From Argyresthia goedartella (lineage: Eukaryota; Arthropoda; Insecta; Lepidoptera; Argyresthiidae), in NCBI GenBank assembly GCA_949825045.1, contig OX463813.1, positions 27,758,001 through 27,822,000 on the forward strand: a DNA stretch of 64,000 nt, in the 5' to 3' direction. Shown piece after piece: positions 23,116-35,579 of the stretch; the stretch's first letter is position 1; each line of letters opens with the position of its first letter. Below the pieces are notes generated by a model that saw nothing but the letters and a program-made list of their open reading frames with translations, was not told the origin of the DNA and did not search any database. The position numbers and the translations under genes were made by a program.

Positions 23116-23599
23116 ATAAAAGATTAAAATTTATCTACAAGTTACGATTATCTGACGACTTTATTAGAGACAATACAAAATAATATCATTATGAGAATTT
23201 ATTTTACTGTCACTTGTGTAAGGTTGCGGACACGAACATAAGCGGAGGCAGCAATTACAACTTGAGGTTTTTAAAAAAGAAACTGGTACTTGAGGAGGCG
23301 GCGATAGGTAGCTACCCAGGTAAGAGGTTTAAAGGAACAACTTCTTTACAATCTTTAACTTTCACTTTTTCACTTCTGCTTACACTTCGTTTCATAGTGC
23401 TAGTCGCTCATAATCTTTCAGTATTTCAACATAATACTTTGGCCCGGATGCACAACCGACAACTCAAACTCTAACAGACACTCAAACTCATGCTGAACTC
23501 CCATTTATGCTGTAACCCCTTAGCTGTCAGTGGACATATACACCACCGTATTTTCAACCCTATTAAAGACCAAAACCGGTGAAAACTCTGCAAGCCTGA
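23116..23599. other. No recognisable gene
   Basis: One 86-codon ORF (23214-23474) without recognised features. Confidence 0.35.
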
Positions 23600-23865
23600 G
23601 CCAGCCAAGGGGATAAAGATGTAGATGTGTGGAGGGCACTTAGCAATACGGCAAGATGGACGGTGGACCAAATCACATAGTGGTTGCCAAGCGGAGCGAC
23701 CCAGCCAGTGGGCAGACACCAGACACCCTGAACCATGGTCTGACGATGTCAGCATGTCGTCGGGATCACAATGGATACTGTGGGCACAGGAAAGTGAGGT
23801 CTGGCGCTGTATAGAAAAGGCCTGCGCCCTGCAGTGGGTAGATGTAGACTGAGTATGACGATGAC
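23600..23865 (+). pseudogene. Probable 3' end of an RTE-like LINE ORF
   Basis: Two frames together read DGRWT, then a WRCIEKACALQWVD block ending in a stop at about 23850, followed by gacgatgacgat repeats. RTE-type LINEs commonly end with a W-rich stretch, a short EEA..QW motif and tga/gat tail repeats. The sequence is frameshifted and no RT motif is included, so this is a tentative call. Confidence 0.45.
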
Positions 23866-23999
23866 GATTTTTATAAAGAGATCTATCTGAAAATCAATCT
23901 GAGGGAGATTCATCGCCATGCTTCTCCCACAGTGGTCCAATGTAGAGAAGAGACAAAAAATGAAATTTGCTAAGCATCTGTAAATCAATTAATGTAGCC

Positions 24000-24280
24000 C
24001 ATTAATTTCCCATCGATAGGCACGAGCTTTTACCCGGATACGAGCAAGATAAAGCCATCCTCCACCACGCTGGCTCAGTGCGGGTTGATGGAGGGGGTTT
24101 ACGACTACTACTACCAAGTAGCGATAGTAGCCGGGACCTACAGCTTAACGTGTCATCCGAAACACTGACCGTCCGATACAGTACTTAAGATAAATGAATT
24201 ATCTCATTGGTCAGGATTCGAAACTGTATCTCTTGTGTGAGAAGCAAGCGTGAAAACCAATTGACCACGGAGCTCATATG
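24000..24280 (-). mobile_element. tRNA-derived SINE, minus strand
   Basis: In reverse complement the head reads gagctccgtggtcaattggt (A box tggtcaattgg), then about 30 bases later gtttcgaatcc (B box). The body continues leftward with a gtactactacc-like block and a ccgcactgagccagcg segment. It is not a functional tRNA. Confidence 0.6.
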
Positions 24281-24519
24281 TAAATATCTACAGTTACAAA
24301 GAAATCTTGATTTGACTTGACTTTTGACGATAGGTTGAGACAAATTCCAAGGATTTATAGTAGGTGGAATCGGCCATGTATAATGTAATACAGAGGTGTC
24401 GTTAAATTCGAAGAGGTCGACCTAACCCCGGTAGGTTAGGTCGAGATCATAGTCGCTCAATTTCGAGCGGCACCCTTAAACACACATTAATCTAACTCAC
24501 AAGACGTCGAACGAACAGT

Positions 24520-24720
24520 GGACAACGCATTAAGCTTACACTTCCTACCATGCGAGAGGTCCCGCGCGCTCGATCCCCGGCTGGGGATACAGAAAAAAAA
24601 GGTCTTATATGTTTATATATGTGTGACGTCGCTGTTCCTGGTTCACACGACACAGGGTATCCTAGTGTGGGGCCAGAAGCAATGTACGTGCCTATGTGTA
24701 AATGTTTATGTTACTTCGAG
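24520..24720 (+). mobile_element. tRNA-derived SINE, second copy
   Basis: It shares ctaccatgcgagaggtcccg, cgatccccggctgggg, the A-run, gtatcctagtgtggggcc and agaagcaatgt with 21728-21925. The A box is eroded. Confidence 0.65.
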
Positions 24721-25534
24721 TTGGGATTTGATTTAATAGTGACTAGATGCTACATCTTAAGCAAATATTTTATAGTTTAGCCATAAGGGGTGGGAAGTAA
24801 CAGTCTGAAACCCTTGGACCTGGTGGCTCGACTGATCGAATAACCAGGATTATTTTATCTGGTTCATGAAACTGAATCAGTTGGCAGCATTCAGAAATGC
24901 ACATTGACTTTGAAACTTTGAAAATGTGTTCCTCTCAAACTATTTAGAATTTGCAATCGGGTATTTTACTCTCTTATTATTATCATGACTAACGATTTCT
25001 CGTTTTATGTCCAATTTTCATCGGTGCAGATAGGGTATCCTATAGTGGAGACGGAGCCAAGAGCAATGTTTATGTTTGTTGACTCAGTATGTCCAGGAAA
25101 ACAAATATTGTTATTGTTAAGTCGATATAACAGAGGTTTCACTGAAAACAACCCCTATCTTCTTCAAAGAATGGCTTCAATTTCAAGTACCTACGTGTTA
25201 AGCGTGATATGTTCCGGACTATCGACACAAGTTGGGATATACGAGAAGTCACTTCAAGCTATATCCTCAGTTTACAGCCGGAATAAACCTCAGTTCCAGT
25301 TACATAACTGCATATTTGTTCCGGTTTGTTACTGTCATTTCGCGATAGCGGTCTTTGAATCCTGTCTACCACTGTATGCTCTTGATTGGGTTACCGATGC
25401 TTACTTATTGCGTGCAACGTTTGAAATTACTGCCGTTTAGCTTATCATAGAAGCAGTCCACGATCGTTACCATGGTAACCGACCGTTACCAACTTATCCA
25501 TGTATGATTCGGTTCTCAGTGGCAGTGGGGTCAA
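24721..25534. other. No credible gene; SINE-body fragment at 25015-25090
   Basis: A 151-codon ORF (24985-25440) overlaps a SINE-body piece (agggtatcctatagtgg) and shows no domain. I do not call it a gene. Confidence 0.45.
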
Positions 25535-25915
25535 TTCAAAATTCAAAATTCAAAAAGAGTTTATTTCCATAAGAAACACACAGGTAACATTTGGAGAATG
25601 TCAAATCTTAAACTAACACATGTATAAGGTACAGGGAAATATAGAACTCAATTTGAATTCCGTCACCTCAATGTTTTAGATGCTGGAGGCAAAGAGGCGA
25701 CTAGAAACCTCCAGCTTTATACGTTATTTTTTACAGAATTGGAGCAAACACCTTCCCAAGCTTTCTTGTCTTCTACATAATCTGATATTTTGTAGTAACC
25801 TTTTTTACATAAGTGATTTTTAACAACATTTTTAAATTTATTTACAGACAATTCTTGTGACTCAGTCGTTATTTTGTTGTAAAAGCGAATACAAGATACA
25901 TTAACCTTATGTAGC

Positions 25916-28600
25916 CTAGTACCTAGTAGGTATAGCTAGTTTATTCCTATTTCTAGTGTTGACATTGTGCCTGTCGCTATTCTTAGGAAATTTATCAATA
26001 TTTTTGTGGACTTGCATTAGGTTTTCATAAATATACTGACACGGCACTGTCATAATGTTAATTTCCTTAAATTTACAACGCAGTGACTCTCTGGGACCCA
26101 CATTGTAGATTGCACGAACAGCCCTCTTTTGCAGCACAAATATTATGTTAATGTCTGCAGCGTTCCCCCACAGCAGTATGCCGTAAGACATAATGCTATG
26201 GAAGTAGTTGAAGTAAACTAGTCTAGCTGTTTCCACGTCCGTAAAAAGACGGATTTTTTTAACTGCATAAACTGCGGAACTGAGTTTTTTTGATAGCTTA
26301 TCTATGTGTGGGCCCCACTGAAGCTTATTATCTAAGGTGATTCCTAGGAATACCGTGATATCTACAATTCCTAAATTTCACCTTTAACATTAACATTAGC
26401 CGAGACTTGTTTAACATTGGGGAGTATAAACCGAATACATTTAGTTTTGTTATTGTTCAGTAAAAGATTATTAGCACTAAACCAATTGACTACCTTTGAG
26501 ATTGCATTATTCACATCGTCAAAGTTCAAACTGCGTCGTTTCATTTTAAACAAAAGTGAAGTGTCATCTGCAAACAGTACAATCTCATGATTATCTCTGA
26601 CAAGATGTGGCAGGTCATTAATATAAACCAAAAACAGGAATGGCCCGAGTATGGAACACTGCGGTACACCCATAGTAACAACAGACCCTGGAGATCGTTT
26701 TCCATTAATTTCAACTCTCTGTATCCTGTTATTTAGATAAGAAGAGAGAAGATCTAAAGAGTTCCTGATAAATGCCCATGGTCAACGCAATCAAAAGCCT
26801 TAGACAAATCGCTAAATACTCCTAGAGCATCAAGCGACTCCTTCTAGGCATCATATACATATATGTGATATTAACTCAATACCGGCATCAGTAATTGATT
26901 TGCCTTGCGTAAAACCAAATTGTTTACAGTGGAGCATGTTGTTGGTGTTGAAATGTGTAAGAAGTTGATTTAAAATTACTTTTTCAAATACTTTACTAAA
27001 TGTAGGCAAAACCGATATCGGTCTGAAGTTAGAAGGGTCAGATGTACAACCCGATTTAAACAAAGGTACTATTTTACTGTGTTTCATTAAATCAGGAAAC
27101 ACGCCAGCATCAATAGATGCATTAAATATGATAGCTAAATCAAGTGCGATAACATTTATTAGGGGCTTCACAACATGAACAGAAATATCCCAGAGGTCTG
27201 CTGTTTTCTTAACATTTATTGATTTAAAGGCTTTAATAATATCTTTATCATCTACATAATTAAACGAGAATTGATTTTCACATCTAGGTACATAGTCTTT
27301 TAGCAAAGATTCAGCGATTACTTTGGAAGAGTCTAAAGACTTTGTTGTAGAGATTGGGATGTCAGTAAAAAAAAAATCAAACGCTTTAGCTACATCAATA
27401 TCATTTTTGAAAGTAATATCATTAATTTTTAATTCATATTCATTGTTTTTAATACTGACCTTTCCAGTCTCACTTTTAATTATATCCCAAGTTGATTCAA
27501 TTTTGTTATCACTTTTTCTTATTTTAGATCTGATTTAATTTGATTTTGCAATTTGACAAACTTTTTTAAAGATTTTTGAGTACTTTTTTACTTTATCCAT
27601 GAACTCTTCACTATGATTCCATTGTTTTTCACTATATAATTCATATAAATTTTGTCTACTTTTAAGTATACCTACTGTGGCCCACTTACTTAAGTTAAGT
27701 TTGTCTGAGACCACAATCGATCTGGTAGTAAATACTGCATTGAACGCATTGCTGAATTTGTAAAAAAAAATACAATATGACTCATTAGGGTTATTATTAG
27801 AGTAATTGATAGGTAGTTTGCTATCCCAATGCAATTTAAACCTTTCAAACCGATGTGCAGTCACAGGTATGTATTGTATCTTTCTTGTAGAACATTTTTA
27901 AGTTGAATTTCTAGTCTAATATATTGACCTAAATGGTCTGACTTTAAATTACTTATAATTTTTTTAAGTACAATTTATTCATTTGGATAAGCAAATATAT
28001 TGCCTATACAATTTGCTGAAGTTTCAGTTATTCGAAGGGGTTCCATGAAAAGTGGCTTTAAGTTGTGAGAATTAAATAAGTTAGTTAGTCTCGTACTAAG
28101 GGAGTAAGTTTCTAATAAATTTACATTGAAATCTCCACATATCATAAGAGTTTTATTAGATTTTGATACTTTAAATAATATGTCATCAATGACTTTTTCA
28201 AAAACATCAAATGAACCTGATGGTGGGCAGTAAACGCTTATTACACTTATGCGCTCCAATTCAACACATGCTACTTCAATGTGGCTTTCAACTGATAAAC
28301 ATACTATGTCATTACGATTTTTGAACTTTATGTGTTTATTTAGAAATATTGAGAGCCTCCACGAACAGCATATGATCTGCAAAAAGAACTACCAACCTGG
28401 TGGTTACTGAAATTGAACATGAGCTCATGGCTTTTTAGCCAATGTTCTGTTAGACATAAAATATCAATATTAAAAGAGTTCATGTACAATTCCAACTCTA
28501 GTAATTTACTGCTAATACCTTGAATATTTTGGTGGACCAGATTAGTAAACTTTTCATTTATTTTACAATATTGAATTTTTCTGTTTTTATTATGTACTTT
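25916..28600 (-). pseudogene. LINE ORF2: endonuclease, reverse transcriptase, C-terminus, multiply broken
   Basis: The endonuclease begins around 28560 with HQNIQGISSK and ILCLTEHWLKSH. It continues with VISVYCPPSGS (about 28245) and ICGDFNVNLLE (28146), and ends with ETSANCIGNIF. RT blocks: NFRPISVLPTFSKVFEKV (about 27040), FGFTQGKSITDAG (26925), MGVPQCSILGPFLFLVYIND (from 26673) and FADDTSLL (about 26580). The C-terminal part is MSYGILLWGNA and TRNRNKLAIP (26190-25930). At least five frame changes or stops separate these pieces, and the block with the first RT Asp near 26800 is damaged. ORF2 would nick DNA and reverse transcribe the element. Confidence 0.8.
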
Positions 28601-28647
28601 ATTAATATTATTTGACGGGCTAGAGACTTCCTCTATTGTCGTTGTAT

Positions 28648-30157
28648 CTAATTTAAATGACTTGGAAAAGCTTCCAAGGTTTTGTTTGAAACATCAGTAT
28701 AATGCTCAATAGAGGCATTATGTGTAGCCAAATTTTTGGCTGTTATATTAAAATAATAGGACAGCGAATTTGCTACTTGTCTTTTATAATAACTAGGAAG
28801 GTAATATTTACCTTTAGTCAAATAATATTTATTTCTACTAACAAAATTGTTAGTATCCATTACATGTATATTATTATTGCATGATATAGTATGCAAGGTC
28901 ATATTCAGCTTATATCTAAGGTTGTTTTCTGATTGTGGCAGGCTGTCGCTGTAAGGGAATGTGAACATAACAATTTGTTTTACTTTTAAAGAACAGAGCT
29001 TGTCTAAATATTTAATTAAGTCAGACTTGTTCTCATTACCCTATTACCGAGGCATATGATTAAATAACAGTCATCACTATATGTAGCATTATCTACTTTT
29101 TGCATAATATCATGCAGATTACAGTTGGGTAAACAATTATTTATTACCGTATGCTCCATATATATATTTAATAATTGGCCCATATTTTTTCCAAGTTCAT
29201 CACTGTACATTATTGTTTTTATACCTGGATATGAAGTGCTAACATCCAGAAGGGAAGTAGCTGATGGAGCACAGTCCGGCACATAACAGCAGCTCTCCAA
29301 TATTTTAGTTTCTAGGCTAACCTGGCTACTGAGAACTGCATCCATAGCTAGATTCAGTTCCTTGGTTTCCGCTCTGGTTTTGTCATAGAGGCTAATGTAG
29401 TGCCCCAGGGAGCGCTCTGCCTGGTCAAGTTTGCATCTTAGCTCATGCATGTTGTCCTCATAGCTAATCTGATTATAATTAAGCTGAGCAGTACACAGCT
29501 CCAGTGAAGCTTTGTTACTTGCTTTTTTTGTTTTTTTAGCATATTTTTGTTTTTTTTTATAAACTTATTAATTTTGACATATTTTCTTAACTTATTTTTA
29601 CTTAGTTTCAATTTTTGTGTGCTGTCCCTGCTGCTGGCTGCCACATTACACACTGAGTCATCCTTAGTAAGGTCAATAGTCATAGTGGGCAAGCTACAGC
29701 CCGCAACAGAGACATGGCCCAAGGAAGTATTTACAGTAGTAGTATTTACAGTGGTAGTAACCAATTCATCAAATAAGCTCTGCGTGGTCACTGTGGCAGA
29801 GCTAATAGCCGCTTCTTCCAGCTGTGTGATATGTTGGTGGGCATCACACAGTTCCTTCTCCAGGATTGAAGTTCTGTGCAGGACGGACTCAAACTCAGTG
29901 CCACAGTGCTCATCAAACCCATCTATTATTAGTTGCAGCCTATCCCGTTCCTCAGTAATAGAAATATTAATGGAATGTATCGCGGACAGTTCCCTCTTTA
30001 ATTTTTGATTGTTTTCTAAGGTTTCCAAGATTGTTTTTTCATTTTCATCTCTTTCTGCTTCTAAATGTTCCACCTGTCCCTTTGCTTGCTTTAATTCCTG
30101 CAAAAACAGTTGGGGCCTGGACTCCGCTTGGCGAGACAAAGCATTGCGAGTCATCAT
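28648..30157 (-). pseudogene. LINE ORF1 with coiled coil and SGNH-hydrolase-like segment, frameshifted
   Basis: From the ATG at 30157 the product has a Glu/Lys-rich heptad region (about residues 15-115), a Ser/Thr-rich linker and a lysine-rich basic stretch (residues 180-215). A shift near 29440 leads to 29450-29016, with TIMYSDELGKNMG (GDS-like block I) and CYLIICLGNRV (G-N block). A further shift near 29000 leads to 28968-28648, with a VMFTFPYS-type strand and a final NKYYLTKGKYYLPSYYKRQVA segment. That segment sits where the catalytic Asp-His block is expected, but neither an Asp nor a His is evident there. Esterase-type ORF1s are known in CR1-class LINEs. The assignment rests on motif order only. 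Confidence 0.6.
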
Positions 30158-30351
30158 TATGATTAGTAATGTGAAAACAAAGACAAAAAATACTCGCTAT
30201 GCAGCAAGGGAAAGGCAAGACAATGTCAGTTGAACACAGTGTCAAGACAGTTTGAATCGTCCTTTGGTCTGTTGGCCCGTGATCGATTATTTTATCACAA
30301 TTATAATTCTGACCACGTTTATCACTGGGACACTATTAATTGACTTAACAA

Positions 30352-30740
30352 ATACTAAAAACCGGTCAAGTGCGAGTCTAAATCGCGCACGAAGGGTTCC
30401 GTACCACCGTTCAATGGAAGCGATGGTGTGGAGTGAATAGTTTGGATTTTACACAGCAAAATATTGTTTACAAAGTTATTGGTGCGGTTACTTTCACACT
30501 CCATGTACGTAACCAGGTGCATCCATAAGTGTGTATGTGTATCCCTTAAATATTTCTTTTATCCTGTTTTTTAGTATTTGTTGTTATAGCGGCAACATAA
30601 ATACATAATCTGTGAAAATTTCAACTCTCTAGCTAGCTAGGTTCTTGAGATACAGCCTGGTGACAGACGGACGGACGGACAGTGGAGTCTTAGTAATAGG
30701 GTCCCGTTTGGAACCCTTCGGGTACGGAACCCTAAAAACT
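30352..30740 (-). repeat. Dispersed repeat, family A, nearly complete
   Basis: This is the best-preserved copy here. On the minus strand it begins gggttccgtacccgaagggt (from 30733), has ccgtccgtccgtccgtctgt, gccgctataacaacaaata and ccatcgcttccattgaacgg, and ends gactcgcacttgaccggttt. Confidence 0.75.
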
Positions 30741-32282
30741 AACACTATATTCACAAATAGACGAATTTAAACAATATTATTTAGTTAAAATACAGCACAG
30801 CTGTTTTTGACGTGTAGCCTCGGGTGCGGTCCGATTCCGCCTCCAATCAATGACCGCTATTGCAGTGCTAACCCGTATACACATAGTTCCCCTAGTTCCG
30901 GGGGCCCTTTTCCGGTAGAAAATAACGGCTTAGTGAAAAGGACGAGACGATTGTCAACTTTCGATAACTATTCATTATTTGGCGTTTGGATTGTAACAAG
31001 AATTTTTCTGGCCTAGCTCAGTGATAGGTCGTGGGAAATAATTGGTTTGGCAGTGTGAAGAATCAGGTTATTAGAATGAGCGCCAGCATTCCTATAAATA
31101 AGTAGGACTACAATATTTATGAATGGACAACCTTGATTCGACTCCCTGTCCTATGTTGACTGATTTTGGTCATTTCAAAGATGGTCTTGGCACATTGAAT
31201 GGCACTCAGAGTTAAAATAGTGCAGGAAAATTGCAGGAAAAATTGACCGAACCCTGACATTTGAAACATCAAGCTAAATATTGGTGGAAATGTCGAAGAC
31301 AGTCTTCCGTTTGATATCCTAAGGTTCCTGAAAAATCTATCTTGGAGATAATCGACTGTCTAAGTAAAACTGATTCTGGTTTTCATACAAACTTTAACTC
31401 TCCAATTCCCCCTTGTGGGGGAAATAAAATAAAATTACTGAACTCACGTCCGCTTTCAACTTCCTACCTTCAAATTTCAGATATTAGTCCATAGTTTGTC
31501 AGCAAGATGTTTTTTTGGCAACTTCAAGATATAGATCAGTACACTATACTTTGTCATCATCAGTTTGAGCTTGGATGTTTCAAATGTTCCGGTCAAAGTT
31601 AAAAGTTTCCTGCACTATGATCTAAGAAGCGAATTGAAATTGGACTTCAAATTAAAAATTAAATCCTTTAACTTTAACCTTTAACTTTATAACAATTTTG
31701 GGGAATGATAAAATTCATCAGACAACATTATCCAAGAAACTCTTGTTTAGCTAAAAAGTAACTTTGTATGCAGGCACCTGCATTGCTTCTAGCCCCACAA
31801 TCTCAACCTTAATTTCATTAATTTGGCCTTTGGCCAAAAGCGTTTTCAAACCAAATTGTAATCCAAATTAGTGAAACACAAAGGGTCTAGTTAAAGATAA
31901 TAAATTTCGCTTTTATTCTGAACCTTTCGAGTTAAAAGGTGTGCTCAGCCCATTAACAATTGAATTCAGAATTATTTAATTTTGGGTATTTTATGAAAGC
32001 AAACTTAGCAAACTCTTTAGTTATTTATTTACGAAAATGGCCAACAAAAACACTAACAAAAATAAATTAAACAAACTTTGAACTTTCTTAGAATATTAAA
32101 CACCGTCTAACAACTTTCACCTAAGAACAGCAACTTAAGGAAACAATTTTCGGAAGTTTAAAAGGGCGTTTAGCGATTAAATAAACACTAGAAATTAAGT
32201 AAGGTATTCGTTAGACAAAACTTCACCTTCAGCGCGTTTAAGGCAGAAATTCAGATTTCCATATAAATTTGACTGAAATTCC
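30741..32282. other. No recognisable gene
   Basis: Short ORFs only. Parts around 31200-31300 and 31560-31620 share phrases such as tgcaggaaaattg and tcctgcactat in opposite orientation, but no bounded element could be drawn. Confidence 0.35.
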
Positions 32283-32394
32283 GTAGCTGCGGCGATGGGC
32301 TAGCCCCCTGTCACGCAAAATGGAGTATTGAGTAACTGGGTCAGAGTGGGCACAATTGTGCCTCTGCCACCCCGTATGGGAAAAGGCGTGACGC

Positions 32395-32400
<6 letters not shown>
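32283..32400 (+). repeat. Dispersed repeat, family C
   Basis: Carries ggcgatgggctagccccctg, tcacgcaaaatg, cacaattgtgcc and gccaccccgtatggga; see 16556-16645. The adjacent microsatellite may have grown from its tail. Confidence 0.6.

Positions 32401-32456
<56 letters not shown>
32401..32456 (+). repeat. (TG)n microsatellite
   Basis: About 28 uninterrupted tg units directly follow family C. Confidence 0.95.
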
Positions 32457-32459
<3 letters not shown>

Positions 32460-32699
32460 TTTAAGTAGAAAAATTATGTTCTGCCACCGATTAAAAGCTA
32501 AAAGGAAATCTACACCTACAGCGCTTTTAAGGCTTCAGAAGCAGAAAATCATATTTCCATATAAATTTGACTGAAATTTATGTAGAAAAATGATATTCGG
32601 CCGCTGATTAAAAGCTAAATGGGAAGGGGGCATTACACGCTGCGCCGACCCCGCGCCGCTCCACCCACGCACGACATCACACTGAAACACTTCCGGTAC
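32457..32699. other. Local direct duplication, no gene
   Basis: The phrases catatttccatataaatttg and gactgaaattt (about 32548-32580) echo gatttccatataaatttg and gactgaaattc at 32256-32282, indicating an old local duplication that brackets the family C insertion and microsatellite. Confidence 0.5.
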
Positions 32700-32806
32700 A
32701 ATACAATATTCTTTATTGCACAAAAACAGTGAATAGAAAAACTAAATATAAAGGAAAAAATATGTAAAAAGCTTATCTCTAACAAGAGATTTCTTCCAGC
32801 AAACCT
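32700..32806 (-). repeat. LINE 3' tail (gcgagcttatctct family)
   Basis: Contains ttctttattgcacaaaaa, agcttatctctaacaagaga and tttcttccagc. It is a short 5'-truncated insertion. Confidence 0.6.
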
Positions 32807-32898
32807 AGAATGGAGAGGAAAAAAGAACCTACGGGTGGAACTATGTGCACAACATTAAATATGTCAATAATAGTACATTATGATACAAGTGTGGTATG

Positions 32899-33480
32899 TT
32901 GGTCATCACACTCGAGTCGTTCGGCTCAGGCTTAATGGAGACGAGAAGTGTAATGACCAATGCTCACGTGTTTCATACGACGTTTTTCAACACACTTGCG
33001 AGGAAAAGTAAATAAAACTAACGAAATGCAATACTGTGAATAAACTTAACAAACAGAAACCCATTTAAAAGATGGCGGCCGTAATTTTATTTTTTCGCGC
33101 GCTCAGCGCTGCATGCGCGCGCAAGTCTGAGATAAGGGCACCGGCAAAGTAGCTAATCAGCCACATATTTATAAATTTTGAAATTGGGTATTTATAGGTA
33201 AAAATACACCGTCAATATATAAATACCAACAAGCTAACAAGCAGTTTCATGAAATTTTTTAATTATTTATCACATTTTGAATTGAATTTTATATTTACGC
33301 AAATAACTACTTAGCTGTTTTCGAAACATTAATACTTCTTGCTAATATTTAAAAAGATATGTAATGAAAAGGCACTAGTGCGATAATGTAATGTAAAAGG
33401 CACGGCATGGGTAATATTCTGCATTATCAGTGTAAATACGCTGTAATAAGACCTACTTTACGAGCAGGTGTGTTGAAAAA
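32899..33480. repeat. Inverted-repeat element (MITE-like)
   Basis: The left block tttttcaacacacttgcgag (32983-33010, continuing to aaaagta) pairs with tactttacgagcaggtgtgt plus tgaaaaa (33454-33480). A second inverted pair sits to its left: ttggtcatcacactcg (32899-32914) and cgagaagtgtaatgaccaa (32942-32960). No coding sequence is present. Confidence 0.5.
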
Positions 33481-33497
33481 ATAATAAACCACTTACC

Positions 33498-33568
33498 AAT
33501 ATCTAGAATAGTAATAAGCAGTCAATGTATTGTTGTATATTGACTTCTTATTACTATTCTAGATATTT
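33498..33568. repeat. Strong hairpin, about 31-bp arms
   Basis: The left arm atctagaatagtaataagca (33501-33520, extending to gtcaatgta) is the near-perfect reverse complement of the right arm ending ttactattctagatatt. The loop is about 8 bases (ttgttg core), with one or two mismatches. It has no tail or target-site signature visible. Confidence 0.75.
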
Positions 33569-34317
33569 ATACTAATCGCAAATAATGCAGCTGATGTTGG
33601 TGCTGCACAATAAATATAATATACGTTCAAGCATCAGCTTCTAAATAATAAATATATAATAAAAGTTATAAATGATTTTGAGATAGCTATATGATTTATC
33701 GATGCTTTTTCTCTACCATTCATCTTAAAAAAACGCGTTTGTTTTGTAAAACATGGCACCACTATGACTGATTATAAAATTATTTATTTATATTTTTCAG
33801 TAAACATCTTACCTTGCGAAACCAATTAACTGACCTACTGATAACGGAACCTGTAGCCTTTCATTATGTTAGGACAAAAGTATCGACATACATAGCTATA
33901 TATCAAAATTATTTATAGCCATCCCTAACATAGTCTCTGATCCACAAGTACGTCCAGCGCCCACATTGCACCACCGCCGCCGCCGCCGCCGGTACCGGTA
34001 CCGGGGTATAGTGATTACTTATAGTCACCCTACATTGCTTCTTGCTGACAATAAAGCTAAACGTTGGACGCCGCTTTGTACAACGTATCGCCAACACAAT
34101 GCGGCTCAACTTGAGGTAGCCGCATTGTGAAACAGCGACGTTATTCAATCCGGCGCGCCTGTATGTAATACGGCGTGTTCTACGATATGGCTGCGACATA
34201 AACACAACTTAAATCAAACATAATTGTACAGCAAACATTATATTATACGAAGTAAAGGAACGAAAGTAATTCGACCAATAATAATCACTACGTTTGCCAG
34301 GTTATTTGTTTACGTTT
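33569..34317. other. No recognisable gene; short CCG run
   Basis: A (ccg)n run lies at 33971-33991, followed by two ggtacc-type units. A 98-codon ORF on the minus strand here is driven by this low-complexity run and is not supported. Confidence 0.4.
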
Positions 34318-34565
34318 CTAGGGTTCCGCACCAGAAGGGTGCCAAACGGAAACCTCCCTATCACAAGGCCTCGGTTGTCCATCCGTCCGTGTATCACAGA
34401 ATGTGTATTTCTGTTGCTGCTACATCAACGAATAATGAACAACACGCAATTAAAAATAAATAAAAACAACGTACCCATACAATTGACGTGTGTATTTGCG
34501 TTTTTTCTTGTACGATGGCACTGAACCCTTCGTTTGCGAGTTCGACTCGCACTTGACGGTTTAAT
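34318..34565 (+). repeat. Dispersed repeat, family A, shortened
   Basis: Begins tagggttccgcaccagaagg, then ccatccgtccgtg and atttctgttgctgctacatc, and ends cgagttcgactcgcacttga. Confidence 0.7.
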
Positions 34566-34849
34566 AAAAAACCTACTCCGGGCAAAACTTTCTCCTTATT
34601 TATAAATTAATATTTCATGTAAAATCATTGATAAAGGTCGTTGAAAATCCCTTTAATCCGTTCCACAAAGCTGAACAATATGGCTACAAGTAAAGATTCA
34701 TAATTCAGATCGCTATTAGTTGATTCTGCGAAATTGAGGAACAGAATAATTCATTGAATTATTTCTTGAATCATATTTAATTAATAGTTCTTCTTCTACT
34801 TGTTCTTCTTCAGCATGATCGTATCCACTGCTGGCTATATTAATAATTG

Positions 34850-35570
34850 TATCTACACACATATCCTAAACCCTCTATAATGCGTTCAAAACCGCAAATT
34901 ACGACCATCTAAAGAAAAACTGTTTTGTTAGAACACATTTCTTCTGTGCAAATGTTATTATTGCGTCATAAATAACATCGAATTATATTCTTAATATGTA
35001 CATTCAACTTTCGGACATCTCTGAAAAGCCTCAATTCCAATATCAGTCGAGATGACGTTCTATTCGAAATTAAATGTCAATGCCGCCATGCCGGACGTAA
35101 CATGCGGTTCCTGAACACGTTATAGAGAGCTTATAATGTGGGTAGACAATAGTAGTTTATGTGACTGATACATAATGGAGGGCATTAAAACTCGAGAGAG
35201 GGTCATAATAATATAATTCGAGAGTTTTAATGCCTAATTATGTACAGTGTAATACATACACTAGTTTATCTACACACATATCATAAGCTCTCTTTGATGT
35301 GTTCAGGAACCGCATGTTTGACCGGCATTGTGGCTCTGCAGTTGTTTAGCTTGTTCTGTAGTACCAACTTCACAGACAAACTAGGGACGGCACGCAGGCG
35401 GACGTCGACGTTCGAAATATTTAATGTCATAATATGTAGAAAATTTACACATTATCGTCATAATGTTCAATATTCAGATAAGAAAGTGTTTTTAAAAAGT
35501 AGTTTAACATTATGCTGATCGTAACGTACGGTTTTTTGACGCAGTAAAAGGGTTTATGGTATGTACATAA
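34850..35570. repeat. Dispersed repeat, family D, with inverted ends
   Basis: The left end (34855-34908: tctacacacatatcctaaac, gttcaaaaccgc, ttacgacca) is the inverted match of the right end (35510-35566: gatcgtaacgtacgg, aagggtttatgg). Inside lie an inverted pair, ggcattaaaactcgagag and ctcgagagttttaatgccta (35183-35236), and a degenerate copy of the palindrome at 22975. The segment 35040-35150 is an inverted copy of 20170-20345. No ORF. Confidence 0.6.
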
Positions 35571-35579
35571 AAAACTGAT

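Larger units (their letters stand above)
25535..30260 (-). mobile_element. Long decayed CR1/L2-like LINE
   Basis: On the minus strand, 5' at right, the order is ORF1 (coiled coil plus SGNH-like segment), endonuclease, RT, C-terminal domain, a 3' UTR of about 380 bases and an attcaaa repeat tail at 25535-25556. The element is nearly full length (about 4.7 kb), but every ORF is broken. The 5' edge near 30260 is an estimate. The family A repeat next to it (30352-30740) is a separate insertion. Confidence 0.75.

Noticed and set aside
24985..25440. 151-codon ORF on the plus strand
   Set aside because: It overlaps a SINE-body fragment and shows no domain, signal or conserved pattern; a chance ORF.
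33909..34205. 98-codon minus ORF with an alanine run
   Set aside because: The run comes from a (ccg)n microsatellite; no other coding sign.
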